Shown: positions 50,190 through 63,599, counted from the first letter of the stretch. The stretch: 64,000 nt of DNA from Acanthopleura granulata (GCA_016165875.1 JABBOT010000004.1:21420007-21484006), one strand, 5' to 3'. Numbers and translations: made by a program. Notes: generated by a model not told the origin, from the sequence alone.

Positions 50190-50445
50190 ACTATTAATTT
50201 ATTAATTTATTTTTTTGATTGGTGTTTTACACCACATTCGTGAATATTTCACTTATATGACGATGGCCAGCATTATGGTGGTAGGAAACCGACATAGCCT
50301 GCAGAGAACCCTCCACCATATGCAGGTTGCTGATGGCCCTTAACACATGACTGGAGAGGAAGCTAGCATGAGCTAGGCTTAACTCACAGCAATTGCATTG
50401 GTGAGCGACCGCATTGGCGAGAGGCACTTGGGTCATAATGGCCAT
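50190..50445 (+). mobile_element. Molluscan SINE-like repeat, near full length
   Basis: Conserved blocks in order: ttgattggtgttttacacc, gaatatttcacttatatgac, ggccagcattatggtgg, gcaggttgctg, gagaggaagctagcatgagct, and actcacagcaattgcattgg followed by tgagcgaccgcattggcgag. I know this block order as a high-copy dispersed repeat of molluscs. The right end is the reverse complement of a tRNA-like B-box segment. Confidence 0.75.
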
Positions 50446-52589
50446 GTCAGTGTATTATGTGTCATGCTAAAAGTGTACTTCTATTTCACACCTCAAAAAC
50501 TAACCTAGCATTATATCATAGTTGTTATCGTGTGACAAGGGAGGTAATTAAGAGCAGTCCTTATCCCCAGACCTCCCAAAAACGAAGACAAGTGAAATGT
50601 AAATGTTACAACCTTATTTCATTCACTGCTGTTTAACATCATACTTGGTAATTTTTGCCTTTTGGTACCATGACTTTGGTAACCTACTTACAAACTTTTC
50701 CACATGTGACATGCAGATATGCACACCATTTTAGTGTTGGACAAGTGGTCTTTGTAATATATATATATATACATATACATACATATATATATAATGCCTT
50801 ACAGTCAAAATAATTTCACCTGTAAATTTAATTTCTGGAAATCAACCAATACAGAGGTGTTGTCCTCTATTAGATTCAGATTCACAAACTTCATTAACAG
50901 ATTCCCCATGTATATTGAAAATGTTACAGCATCAGAAATTAATACATGCTCATGACATGATAAAAGTGCACTGCCCCTCATACACCATTGGAGCATCGAA
51001 TCATATACAGCTCATTGATCCAGTTTCAATTAATCATGCATAGTATTATGGTCACGCAGTACCTTGGGTCTCACCATCAAGCCATAATGAATGTAGTAGT
51101 AAACTATTACATGTACCCCAAAGTATATTGCTACAGAACTTAGGAGAATTTACAATGCCCATGAGCCAACTTAATTCATTACAAACCTGCACTTGCATAG
51201 GGATAAAGCATTAAAACATGGCCAGATCAGAGATCAGATATCTCACATGAAGTCTATTTTTAACCATGTATCAGATGGCAGTATGTAATTACTAGGGAAC
51301 TGCATTTCTTCTATACACTTCATGCAGAATTATAGATGTAAAAAGTTGCTATTTTCTTATCTTGGTGAGTTTTTATTCACTGTGCATGTGACCTTGTTAT
51401 TTTTTTCTCTCTCTCTCCAATAAACAGAAATCCAGTCGCCCACAATTGTGTGCGTTAGAGGACACATACAAGTACATACAGCACTATAAGCATCCTAATA
51501 ATTATATGTATGCTATAAGTTTAACTTGAAAATGAATCCTCACCTTTTAATATCAGGACTTGGAAGTCAGAATGTAAAAAATGCATGATTACTTTGATGC
51601 GCACCATTACAAACATACAATGCCAGAACAGTGAAGGTTACTTAAAAAACTACACGTAAACAGTCTCAAGAAATACTTGTGTATACAAAATGTATACATA
51701 CTCTTGAATGTCCTGCAGCACCTGAACTCAAGTTTGTCTACATGACCAGATTACATCCATGACAAACAATGTGTTATATTTTATGTGCATAAATATCCAT
51801 ATAAATAAGTACATTAGATCATACACATGTGTGTGCAAGTGTGTGTGTCTTAACTAGGATGACTGAGATATTGCTATCTAATGAATGATTATACCTTCAC
51901 ACATGTATTTACCTTGTAAAATGTGTATTCACAGTCATATTTATCTGCTTTAGGTTAGATACCTGCACCTCTTGCAATCAATGTAACTTCAAGTACATGT
52001 ACATGTAGCCGGTCGATCCTAAGTTCATGACTTGCTTTTGACTAGACTTCTCTTCATGTATATATGTAGTGCAGGTATACCTGGGCCTGCCTTACAGAGT
52101 GATCTTGGCACACAGGCACAAACCCTTATTCCCATGGACACTGCACTTTCCATTCCAGCTTTTGCTGGTTCGAGAAGTCCTTTAAGAAGTTTTTGGGTTT
52201 GCATTGGCAACTGACAGGTATGGTAATTACCAGTAATTTAAACTTGAGCTGAACATCACAAGTGAGTTCTGTTACTGTGCATTTACTCCTAGAAAGTAGT
52301 ATATTGTACCATTTCGCAAATAAATAAAAAACTTACGTTTAACGCTCTCAACAATTACCTTAGCATGAATATGCACAATGTCTTGCCTACAAAAACGTGC
52401 AATTTAATCATGGATTTCTTCACTTATCTACGTAATTGGGGTTAAGTTATAGGATGATAGGATCCTCTTTGTATGGAGAGGGGAAAGAAAGACATCAGAT
52501 ATTTACAAAACGAGGCTGTACCAGGTAACCAACATCCTTCAACAGGTACCTGATGCCAATCTATCCATCCATCTATCCATAGATGTCAA

Positions 52590-52860
52590 TCAATCTGTGG
52601 TGAACCCGCAGTGCACAGGGTAAACCTCCCACCCTTCGTTCTTCCTGACACGCATGATTCATTCCACAAAAACCATAGCCAATCCAGAAACCTGGATATA
52701 TCTCTGCAGTATCAACGGTCAGGGGACAAACAGCTGCAGTAATATGCTTCAGAGATGTTGATCAATTGGTGGCGGAAACCAGAGTGCACAGGGTAAACCA
52801 CTACCCTTTAGTCTTCTTGAGAACCTAATGGCAAAAAGCCATAGGATGACAACTGAACCA
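52590..52860 (+). repeat. Two degenerate copies of a dispersed repeat
   Basis: gcagtgcacagggtaaacc and gagtgcacagggtaaacca lie about 180 bp apart, each followed by ...acccttcgttcttcctg / ...accctttagtcttcttg. They resemble the repeat core GGAGTGCCCGGAGAAAACC common in molluscs (recalled). Confidence 0.5.
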
Positions 52861-52947
52861 CACAGCTGCATTAATCTTAGACCGCAAAGTTCAAAGGATG
52901 ACTGGCTTCTGTAAGATGAACTCTGCAGCCCAGTAATATTCCCATGC

Positions 52948-53064
52948 AACCTGTGAAACCATGCTTCACAATAAAAACCTGAGAAACCATGCTTCACAAC
53001 AAACAACCTGGGAAACCATGCTTCACAACAAACAACCTGGGAAACCATGCTTCACAACAAACAA
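52948..53064 (+). repeat. 29-bp tandem repeat, four copies
   Basis: The unit aacctgggaaaccatgcttc plus acaacaaac is repeated four times. The last three are nearly identical. Confidence 0.9.
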
Positions 53065-56000
53065 GTATTATTTTAGTGAATCTATTCAGCAAATACCCTT
53101 GCTCATGGAGTGTTTGTTGGAACACGTATCAAAGCCATGATAACTTCACATGGCAATTTTTAATCTGAATAGCATGAATGTAAAATCTTTAACAGTTTCC
53201 GTATTTATTTGGAACACTTAGTTTCTTAGACAAGATAAAATGACAATCAATTCAATTGAAGTTTGGACATAAATATGTTAAAAATAAATGTACAAACCTT
53301 AGCTACAGCTCAAAGTTCCCCCAAAATCGTGTATTCAAGAGGCTCTTCCAACTGAAGTGCCTGGTCTATCAGAGAGCAAATAATGTGATGGCTTATGCCT
53401 GTTTCAAACTTACTGGCATAATATGACAAGATCAGCTTACATCGCTCAAATATACATGTACGTATACATGAACAGTGAATGGAAATTCTACACATTCCTG
53501 ACAATTCAACCCACAACAGAATTGGTATAGCCAAATAACTTGGTAGCTACCAACTGAATGTCAAAGGTCAAAGCTACATACACTATATACTAAGGGTGGC
53601 ACTGGAACTGTCTTGTCATTTGATATGACTGGAACTAAAAGATACTTCAATTGTCAACACATCCCTTCCCGATCACAAGACTTTAAAGTTGAAAAGGTCA
53701 TTTTATACATCTGAATAAGAGGATATTATCACATCCCATGACTGTCTTATATATGAAAGAGCTCGGACAGCATCTAATAATAACTGCCTTACTAGATAAA
53801 TGCACGTTTAGAACGGCACAGGTATACAATTATGTTTACAAACTACGTGTATGCAAATGTTTAACTTCCAGGATGACATTTATTCAAAACTAGAACAACA
53901 TGACAGACCAACTGCAAATTCTTTAGAAAACAGTATGACAAGCCCACAGATGTTACATGTATGCATCTTGCCATTACTCAAGAGTTCTCTCCCCTAAAAA
54001 CACCTATTGTCACATTTCATATCAAACAAATTCATCATCTGCCCTTATAAAGGCTTGATGTCTAAGATTTACTTTATGGAGGGCTTAAATACATAAGATA
54101 TTTTTGCATTCAAATCAAATTTAGTAATAAAACTTTCAAAATGGCCCAACTATTGAAGTAAATGTGTCTCCTTGGTTATAGATTTCACTGAATGTTATAA
54201 CTAAACAACATGGTGCATTCAACTGTGTACAACTCACAAAATGTCATTATGTAAGCCACTGCTCTCAATCTAAAGTTAATATTAAACAATTATAATGTAT
54301 AATTTATGAACAAAACTCAAAGAGGCTTTCATATCCTATGCAGCTGGCTAAATTTTAAACTGAACTTACAGCAATGTCACCATACTTAAAACACTCTACA
54401 GCGTTCAGAAAAGCCATCCATCCGTCAGATACCTTTAAAATTATTACCAATCATGAATTCAAAGGTCAATTCAGTTAAGTTTATCCAAGTGAGCCCTGCG
54501 ATAAATTACACCTTCCTTATGTCTACCTACACTCTCTGGGGTGTGGATGACATGACAAACACTGAGGTCATCTGTGCTAAATTGGGGTCATCCTACCAGA
54601 TATGTACAGGTATATCGGTAACCAACAAATAGGCCAGCCAGTACAAATACCTAACTCTGTTGCGCACTACAGAAATGGCATGTATAAAACATACACAGGT
54701 ACAACTACTTACACATATATACATGAAGGCCATATTTAGTGTGATTTCTAATATTGTGCAAGAGTTGAATGTCTGAATACAAGCAAAACATATCAATAGA
54801 TAACAGTAACCCAAACTATTTTTTTTTTTCATTTTGTATTACTAGGACAAATGAAAAGATAATAAATAATCTTGCCAGCACTAAATTTCCCTCACGTTAA
54901 ATGGTACTTGTTCAGGATCAATCTGAAAGAAACAAAGCCATTTATGACACATCTCTGAAGACAACTATCAAACTATGGAATTTTGTAGGAAAAGGTGTCA
55001 GGAAGTAACCACTGACACTAAAATATGACTATCTGAAATTATATCAGTAACACCTCAATTAATCCAATCAGAGAGTACATAACTGTCTACTAAAAATTTG
55101 AGAATATACATTTTTACACGTATCACTGTTGTTCACAGCATTGAAATATTACATAATAAACTGTACCACTAACAATCTTTCTGTGTATGTCTAGGCCTAA
55201 CTCCTTGGAATCCTCATTTTATCAAATGAAACCACTCTAGTGCATCTAAAATTAAATATAGTCTTTTTTTCATGCTCCTTTATTTTCAACACTTTACACC
55301 AAGAATAAAATGCAATATTACATTTACTGACCATATCTTCAATTCTCCATGAACAACATGCACTATTTTGATCCATGTATGATAAGTCAGTGTTGATATC
55401 TATTCATCTGTATGTACTAAAGCTGTAAAGATTTAGTTTAATTTTGGCCCCTAAAATGTTCCTGGATTTAAAGTCAACATTACTCAGCTTTACAATGAAA
55501 GTAACCTCCCATTTTACTGAATCTTTTTTTTTTTTTTTTTTTTTTTTTACAAACTCCCTTAATTTGCAACTCACTTGAAGCCGTTAGGGGCACACACACT
55601 GGATGAATACTGTCCCTTTCAATGCAATCAAAATGATTACGACCTTCACACAATATTAAATAGGTTATTTACGGTAAACTTGACACGCTTATTTTGATCA
55701 CCATTCACCCAAGTCTATGCAGAAACAAAGGCTGCTTTATTCAAGTTAATTGCTCATCTAAAAGCCCAATTATCAAGCATGTGAAAGGGTCAGCTATACC
55801 ATCGCTATCAGTTAAATGTTCTAAGGTGTAAACAATAGCTCAGTGCATGTCAAAAATTTCTCACTTTGACACTGTGGGGATGAGGTATGATAACTTCATA
55901 AATGAAGTTCAAACCATTCACAGTGCACATGTACATAAACGTACCCACACCATCACATACAATAAAAGAAAAATCTTATTGTAAATTATTTTAAACATGG

Positions 56001-57826
56001 AATAAGATATTGGATGTACATGTACAAACCAGCATGTAAGGTGTGTCTGGGAAATAAAATCATAAACAAAACAACACCTACACTACCAGACTTTGAGAAA
56101 GGCTAATAAGAGATTATCTTTATATGTAAATTGCACCAGATGATTCTGAATTATTGTATTTGGCTCAAAATTTCTTCCATGACCAAGTTACTCATCTAGC
56201 CTAATTCTGAGGGTTCTATCTCAGAAAAATCTTTGTTGAAATTGAAGAAAAGATATGAGTTTTAGCAACAAAAGTATCATGTTGTGACCTTTATCTTTGC
56301 TTCTAAAAATGCACTTTTTGGATGAATTTTTAGAGCAAATGCAGTATATGTTGAGTTAAAGCGGCTCTGTGTGAGACAGTATCATCAAAATCTTCCTCTC
56401 ATTTAGCACAGGAAACTAACAGCCATTTTAACAAACACAGCAAGATATACTATTAGAATGGCATTTTAAGACAATGCCTTATTCACAGCTAAAATCATGA
56501 GGAGGAATATTAAAATGTACCGCAAAAAAAAAATTTAAAAATCGCTGATTATTGACAGGGGTCAGAAAATGTACACATCTGCTAAACCATCAAACTGAGA
56601 GGTCATCGGAAACTGACATATTACCTCCTCTCCCACACCCGGGAATGAATGTCTCTAAATATGCTCTGCAATCCAAAAAAGCTCACCCTTTTTGCACATC
56701 AGTGATCTACAGATAGTCATCATATGAGTTACAAAGTTTAAATGCACAACAGTATTTAACAGCTCTTAAAAACTGAGCAGTTATGCTGACATATGCTTAC
56801 AATGTACCTATCATCCCAAACACATCTGCCAAGTTTCAAGAAAATCTGCTGAAAGCTGTAGAAGTTTTCATTATTATTATTATTAACCTAAACATGACAA
56901 TCATCCCTTTAATTTAAATCATTATATGCCAGAGCTTAATCCATGCAAATGCACTGCATTATTGAGAGCTAGTATAACACATCAATACTGTATTGGTATG
57001 AAACAGAAACAGCCAAAAGCAACTATTTCACATGTTAACTTTCTGAACAATTCCGTTAAGTATCTGTTGAATGTTTCTGTCATATCACAACAGTGTGTTC
57101 TTGTGCTAGACTCAACTAAATGTCTACATTCTTACTGTGCTGTCTCACTGGAAAGCCACACTGAAGACACCAGACATGACACCCCACCCAATCACATCAT
57201 CATGACACTTTGCCAACCAGTACCTGAAAGTTTACCTATTCCTCTTACATTGAACACCAAGGAAGGTAATGCCAAGATTACTGACGTTTCATTCATTGGT
57301 ATGCCCTAATTCAGGATTCAGGACATCAATGGACCCACTACATCATCATTGGTCTCTTCAAACAGCAAGAAACTGACACATGCGGCTGTTTTACGGAGGA
57401 CTTGACGGCCAACTTTGTCGCACTAAATACTTTGTGGAAAGGATCACAAGAGATAGGTAAATATGAGATTTCTAACTTTATCATGTTAAATTTATTCAAC
57501 ATATCAACATTTAATATATTATCTGATATCAGTCCACAGTGGGATATGTTATGCCATTTCACTAACGCTGAAGATTCTTCTGCAGCATCTATAGCCCTAC
57601 ATCACAGTGAATAGACCATAAAAATCACTGTGTGCAACAAAAGTCTTTGTTTCTTAGCCATATATGTATTACTTACCTGAATTTTATTTGGATACAATAT
57701 AAGTCAAAGATCGGGTTGTAACTTTCAAACCAAAGAATCTGTTGTTAACCATACCGGCATAAAAGCTGCTGAATTAGGGCCTACTGTTTCTATGTGAAAG
57801 TGCATACAAAGACACAGAGTACACGT

Positions 57827-58027
57827 AAATAAGCCAAATCGCCATTGCAGAAGTCTCTCGAGATCACAATGGTTTGGACAAGACAGACTGGGTTCTCTCG
57901 CAAACTACCGGGATTTCACGCAGGTCAACAATGCTGTTGTAGTTGTTGGGCGCGTGAGCCCCCACCCTGTCTCTTCCAAAGCTAACGTTATCTCCAGAGA
58001 CTTCTGCAATGCCGATTCGGCTTATTG
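57827..58027. mobile_element. MITE-like inverted-repeat element B
   Basis: Arms 57833-57858 and 57996-58021 match at 24 of 26 bases in inverted orientation and extend outward by aataagcc/ggcttatt. Inner blocks ttctctcgcaaacta and tcttccaaagctaac also appear in element A at 1.9-2.0 kb, so both belong to one family. Confidence 0.7.
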
Positions 58028-58340
58028 TGCTGGTATACATGTCACAGCAACTAAACTCTAAAGGATGTAGTCTCTTTCAAAACACAGGTAAGCAATGTTG
58101 CAGCAAGGGACTACATAGGAGTTCAGTTTTCAATAGAAGTATGGAATATATTCTCTTTTGCTATGTTACAACAATACGAACAACTTAGCTAGGTCTGCAA
58201 GTGGGCCCACAAAACATGTGTCGGGTCAATGAAATCAATGTTTGCTTTTGCCAGTCAGTTTGTTGAGACTTGTTTGAAACATGCATATTATGTGTACGTG
58301 TACCTAACACGGCCAACACCCCAGTATGTCTACCACTTAC

Positions 58341-58430
58341 CATTAGCAGTTTGAATTCACCTTCTCTCTTGATTCACACATACACAGCCTACTTTATTCT
58401 TCTGTCACGAGTCGCGCCATATTTACAAAA
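58341..58430 (-). other. Candidate untranslated leader exon of the long form
   Basis: Minus-strand GCTAATG|gtaagtgg is a near-ideal donor. The next expected acceptor is the one just before ATG at 42984, which would make a 15.4-kb intron. Joining gives ATG|ATG in frame. The 5' limit is a guess. The segment holds a short upstream ORF (ATGGCGCG... to TAA). The evidence is the donor and its position opposite PPP4R2 only. Confidence 0.3.
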
Positions 58431-58760
58431 TTCTTGACATCGGATGTGACGAAAGAGGTCACGCCGGGTAGCACGGGTATGGCCGAACTGGGTAGGATGA
58501 CCCACTTTCATAAGGGGGTAGGCTCAGCAATTCGATTGGATATAACAGAGCTTCATATTGAAACTCTGCCGTCGGATACCGCGTGTCTCGCAGGGATATT
58601 ATGTACAAGATCAAAAGCCTTGAAACGAATACAAACTAGAGTTTAACTGATCGCTTAGAAAATCGGAAGCCACATTGCGTACCCCCTTGAAAGGTTATCA
58701 GTGAAGCCATGTACGTCACTTCCATGCCGCCATTTCTTAAGTTCTACAGTGCAGGAATGG
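58350..58760. promoter_or_regulatory. Putative divergent promoter (PPP4R2 / giant gene)
   Basis: The interval between the minus-strand candidate leader and the plus-strand PPP4R2 start is more CpG-containing than its surroundings. A gccgccattt element near 58727 resembles a YY1 site, a cacttcc near 58716 resembles an ETS site, and tacgtcac near 58710 resembles a CRE. No TATA box was identified. The promoter is inferred from gene arrangement plus these motifs. Confidence 0.4.
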
Positions 58761-58774
58761 AGATGTCGACAACA

Positions 58775-58811
58775 ATGGACAATCAAGAGGATATATTGGA
58801 CGCCCTGAGAG
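58775..58811 (+). CDS. PPP4R2: PPP4R2 exon 1 (coding part)
   Basis: MDNQEDILDALR plus one base, with donor AGAG|gttggt. The context aacaATGg has A at -3. The 5' UTR upstream holds the YY1-like element. Confidence 0.8.
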
Positions 58812-61800
58812 GTTGGTATCAGTTTTCGTCACAGACATTACCTTCTGTGATACCTCGATGGCCAGTATTTAATGAATTTACGCATTCTACTTGTAGATTT
58901 TGAGAAGAAATCACCAGTTGAAATACCGCCAGTACTAGAGCAGTATTTAGGCCGTGTCGCATCAACGGGGGAGACAATGTGAGTGAAGCCATGAAAACTG
59001 AATCTTAGGTGTAGTGTTTGCTCTGTGTGCAGATGTTGTTCAGTTTAACCGGAATGCCCACAGGTGGGAGGACTTGTCAATGGATTAAAATTGTGCTCCC
59101 GTGTTAAAATGTCGAATGTTTGGCCTGCTTTACATGCAGGATGCATGTGTAAATTACATTTAACTGTGATGCTGACGTATTATTATATGTGCTCTGATAC
59201 TTTTTAATTGTAGCTTGAAAAATTGAGATTTTGAGGATCGATGATTGATAAAGTAAACTTTCTATAAATCAGTTTTGGATGATGCTGAACAGTAATGCTA
59301 GTAAGCATATAGCATAGTTGTCCATGCATGGTACCTTCATGTCCTTTCTAACCCTGAACCACAGGCGCTCGAAACCAGCCAGTAAACCCTATATATGCTA
59401 CAATCCATCCTCCTACATACATATAAGTAGTTAGGTAAATAACCACACTAAACGTGGTTACAAGCGAGCATGCAACAACAACAACAAACTTTTAACACAA
59501 CCAAATATATGCCAAAATGGACTTGCACATATATTAGACCACACTGATTTATAGTTTAAATACCCAAGAGTTACCCCAGCTGCTTGCTTTTATGTAAACA
59601 TTGTGTACATTGGTGTAATAAATACATGATCAGAATTGATCAGATTAGTGTTTGCAATTTTGGTCCTGCCACTACCAACTAAACCATAATTTATGGACAC
59701 ACTTTCATGTAAATGGGAAATGTGAATTCATTTTGCATTTGATGTCATAAGATGGAGAAAAAGTAGCACTTACGCAAACAAATGTCAGGAAGGATGTCTC
59801 GGTGCAAATGGCTATGACAAGTACATCTCAGACAAGAGATCCTTACTAACTTAGTATGTCAGTCTTAAACAGAATGATTTTCCAGAGCAAGGAATACATT
59901 TTCTACATCATACGTTGGAGCAGCTGTCAGTGTATATTCAGTAAAGACAATCCCTCAAGTTTGGTATTCATTTTGTGCAAATTATCTCCCCTGTCTCCAA
60001 CAACCTTGACCTTAGACTAACTGGTATGAGTGTTCACTCAGTCCAATTTTGAGATTCCTTTAATGTTTACAGTGACTTTGTCAACACAGTATGTGCTGAA
60101 TTTTAAGTAGTTAGCCACAATTTACATTTCTACATATTCTTCATATTCTATTCTTGATGTATGTAGGTTCCTTTTTGACATTATTTTCATTTAAGCGCTA
60201 TCTTTCTCTGCTGTATTTATCACACGATGTACTGCATTATGACATAACATTACCTAGCTACAGCCACGAGGACTGAAAGGTCACACTTACCTTATACGGT
60301 AAGTCACATACTTTTTAAACAGAGAAGGACATGTCGGCATTTAATGCCGGATATTTAAAGATGAGAAAAAGTACAAACTGATTTGAAAATACTAACAGTG
60401 GATTCGAAAAGATAATAGCCCCAGGTAGGAAACAAGTGGAAAAGTTGGAGGTTGATTGCCTTATTTCTTGAATTTCGGAGACATTGGGTGGTGCTTCTGG
60501 ATGAACGTCGTTTCACACCTTCACTTCTTACATATATACATGTTGGAGGCTGGTATGGCATATATATGGTTTATGGGTTGGTTTTGAGCGCCTCTGACCT
60601 GAACAGTGTCATTAACGGGAATCGTCATTGCATTCATTACTTTATTTCCTTGGATGAAAACTTCTTGATACTATGATTCCTTGATGTTCAGTCAATTATT
60701 CTTTTAGATACACTGGGTATGATATACATTTTCAGGTAGAATATATGTATAAATGTTGTCTAGGTAAAGGGCTTGAGCAGGTTCCTCAGTTCAAGGGTGT
60801 TCCACATTGTGGCACTTTTTGAAAAGTTGAGGAAATAATATAGCGGTTTACAAATGGTAAATGTTTTATGAGATTCAAATGAAATGCCGACATGTATGTA
60901 TATTGCCATGATAAATCTTGAAAGGCATATAGCACCAAGTGAGGGTACTGTTCTTTTAATCTATACCTGCTGCCTCTCACCAATGCAGTGGTTGTGAGTT
61001 CAAGTCCAGCTCATGCTGTCTTCCTCTCCTGCCATACGCATGAAGGTTTGCCAGCAACGTGCAGATGGTCATGGGTTTTCATTAGGCTCTGTCCAGTTTC
61101 TTTCCACTCTAATGCAGGCCTCTGTTATGTGAGTAAAATATTTTTGACTGTGTAAAACACACATAAAATAAAGTTTTATCTGTACCTTTGATTTTTAAAA
61201 TCGTGAAGGGCTTGATTTTGTGGATGTTAATGTAAGGAAAATTAGATTCCAGAAAACAGTGGTATTAATTTATAACATTTAAGCTTTACAAAACCTACAC
61301 ATCAGTAAAACACCTTCCCTTGAAATGATAAATGTTATATATATGTAACCACCGCAATTTTGCTATACTAAATATGTGTTCGCTCAGGTCTTATTCTTTA
61401 CCTTTGTTACCTGCTGTAACATTTTAAAATGTTATGTATTTTTATATGAAAGTATAATGAAATACATTTTACATTTCCTATTCTAAAAACTTGTATACAG
61501 GTATAATTTTATACCTGTTTACAGGTCTTACACATAAAAGTGGGTATAACGCGAATCTTTGTACAGGTAGCTTCCGCTGTATAAGGAACTGCCTTTTTTC
61601 TGCATTACTCCCACAAATATGTTCAATCTTGTTCTTAATTACCAGTCTGCTTAGTGAGGCTATAGAATATGACTGTTCTGAAGCCTTCAAAGACAGGCGA
61701 AGAATACCCACCTCTCTACAACCACAGTATCCGCTTAGGATAGCCTCAAAACTGTGATACATTTGGTGCTGGAGTAAAGTGAAAATACCCAAGGAATCAT

Positions 61801-63599
61801 TTTCTGTAAGCCTTTTTTCTTGTCATAACGAAACACTGCTGCATCAAGCTAATGAAATCCTTTTCATTTTTGGAAAAGCCTTAACCAGAGTGATGTGGGA
61901 TTTGGATTTAATTGTATATTGGACATTTTCCAGAACAAAGGATTCTTTAACTATTTGGGTTTACCCCAGCACCAAATTCATGATGGTTTGAGCGATAATC
62001 TGGGTGTAAGCTGTTGTTCAGAGGTAGATATTCTTCTCCAGATTTCAATGCCATGATGGATATGACTCTTGAGATCACTGGTTCATTACCAGATTGGCCT
62101 CAGTTAATTCTCAGCAATCAAACCTCTGGTATATCGGGAAAGGTTAATTAAGGATAACTATTCACCCAGTATTACCTTCTAGTAAAATTCATTGCTGTGT
62201 GAATTCTAATTTACGATGATGATGTGTAATGTGTGAATATGATTCTGCTGTGAAAACCCAGCATTCATTAAATCGCCAGGTCTCCCAATATGTTTGTCAC
62301 TAACTCTAGGCTCACCAAATCCTAATCTTTATTTTTTCATTTACTAATTTCCCTGAACAACAAGATACTGATAAGAAACTAAATATTTTAAAATTTAAAT
62401 TAAAATTAAAAATCTAAATATATGAATTTTTGAAGCTTGTCCAAGCACCAAAGTACAGTATGTAATATGAGATAGAATTAAGATGTGCATTGTTTATGAA
62501 GTTTTGGCATGAAGCTACAATGAATCTGACAACAAACCTACATTGAACGCACAAGAATTATGACATTGATTTTGTTCACGAAACATTTTCAGCCAAAATA
62601 CCCAGCCTCATCAGTCAGTAGTTAGGTCAGTCCTAAGCCTGTAGACCAGGTTGATGCTTTCCTAGCCAAGAACCTCGGCTGTGATCTTTTAATAACTGTT
62701 AATTTCACGATATGACGTTCAGGAAAAGTCAAGCCGCGATGAGCGTGCGTGCCTGGTTGAAACAAATTAAAAAAGCATGACAGGATGTGCCAGATGACCA
62801 TATTGTCTACTTTGGCCAAGATGTTCTTGAGAACGGTGAGGTAATGCTAAGTAGCGATGGTGACAAACTGTGCGCAAATATTTCAACTTTCAGAATTAAG
62901 GTGATTGATGTGTATTCGAGAAGAATCTAACGCGCATGCAGCGGAAATGAATGAATGGGTAGCACCTTACAAGCGCTGTACCTAAATCAGGTCCACATAG
63001 CCCTCAGGCTAAGGGTGGCCAGCAATCCCAGCGTATCAGTAAATGTAAGCCACACCTAGACCGTGATCTCAGGCTAATACTCCCCCAATTAGCAATCAGC
63101 ATAAAAGAATATTCCAAATCTCCAAATTTTAAATCCATGTATTATTATCCATGCAATTCTGCCATTAGCACTTGGACTGTAGGTGTGTATATATATATGA
63201 GCATAAGTGATGCTTCAGTTTAAGCTTTTGGGCACTTGTGGGACGTGTGATGTCAAGAACCTCAACAGTGGTCTGCATACCTAGTGGCTGGTTGGAGTTT
63301 GGATAGGTGGTAAATTTTTTGTTACAACTGGATTTAAGTTATATTGTGGTTCTCACAAGCCCTTCTCATCCTGTCTTGACATTTCATATATCTCACAGAT
63401 CTTGTGTGTTTATTTTATATTTTCACAGTTTCCCTTGGTCAAGTATGAAGCCTCTGTTTGTGAAAAAGCTGGATGAAGTAATGCAGCAGTTTGAGACTGA
63501 GACACATATGGACAGTTTACCACTAAGCCCAAATGTGGAAAATGTTAAATTTGATGCCATGCGTAGAAGAATTTTGGAAGCAATTGATAGATTTCATGG
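58775..63599 (+). CDS. PPP4R2: Serine/threonine protein phosphatase 4 regulatory subunit 2, N-terminal part (partial)
   Basis: Exons 58775-58811, 58897-58978 and 63429-63599 join in phase (1, then 2, then 2) and encode about 97 residues before the window ends. Family features are the N-terminal acidic ILDALRDFEKKSP, then PPVLEQYLGRVASTGET, PWSSMKPLFVKKLDEVMQQF, and FDAMRRRILEAIDRFHG, which match the PPP4R2 family collinearly. PPP4R2 binds the PP4 catalytic subunit and, with R3, targets it to DNA-damage and centrosome/RNA-processing substrates (family knowledge). The start at 58775 aligns with the vertebrate start. In-frame ATGs at 58709, 58724, 58757 and 58763 are possible alternatives. The rest of the gene (family about 400 aa) lies beyond 64,000. 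Confidence 0.9.
58897..58978 (+). CDS. PPP4R2: PPP4R2 exon 2
   Basis: 82 bp, acceptor ttctacttgtag and donor ACAAT|gtgagt. Encodes DFEKKSPVEIPPVLEQYLG and onward through RVASTGET. Confidence 0.9.
58979..63428 (+). other. PPP4R2: PPP4R2 intron 2
   Basis: 4.45 kb between coding exons 2 and 3. It contains one SINE-like repeat and no supported exon. Confidence 0.75.
60965..61168 (-). mobile_element. Molluscan SINE-like repeat (reverse orientation)
   Basis: Read on the minus strand it gives catgaccatctgcacgttgct, gagaggaagacagcatgagc and aactcacaaccactgcattgg followed by tgagaggcag, the same order as the 50.2-kb copy. On the plus strand the B-box-like GAGTTCAAGTCC is at 60996-61007. Confidence 0.75.
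63429..63599 (+). CDS. PPP4R2: PPP4R2 exon 3
   Basis: 171 bp, acceptor ttatattttcacag and donor CATGG|gtaaga. Encodes FPWSSMKPLFVKKLDEV to RRRILEAIDRFHG. It is preceded by a 4.45-kb intron. Confidence 0.92.

Larger units (their letters stand above)
40481..58340. other. Putative 5' intron of the long form / intergenic
   Basis: Apart from exon 42984-42892 and the repeats listed, no coding exon was supported. A plausible minus-strand donor (gacag|gtgagg) at 48226 could mark an alternative leader exon. Microsatellites (AT)n lie near 50,757-50,790 and a poly(T) of about 26 at 55,525-55,550. Confidence 0.4.

Noticed and set aside
49823..50197. 124-codon plus-strand open frame
   Set aside because: No recognisable motif, no convincing splice or promoter signals, and it runs into a SINE-like repeat; probably chance.
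56926..57309. 127-codon plus-strand open frame
   Set aside because: Not recognisable; composition like surrounding non-coding DNA and no supporting exons. Kept out for lack of evidence.
58434..58646. 70-codon plus-strand open frame upstream of PPP4R2
   Set aside because: Lies in the putative divergent promoter/5' UTR, shows no family resemblance and is not in a spliced frame with PPP4R2.
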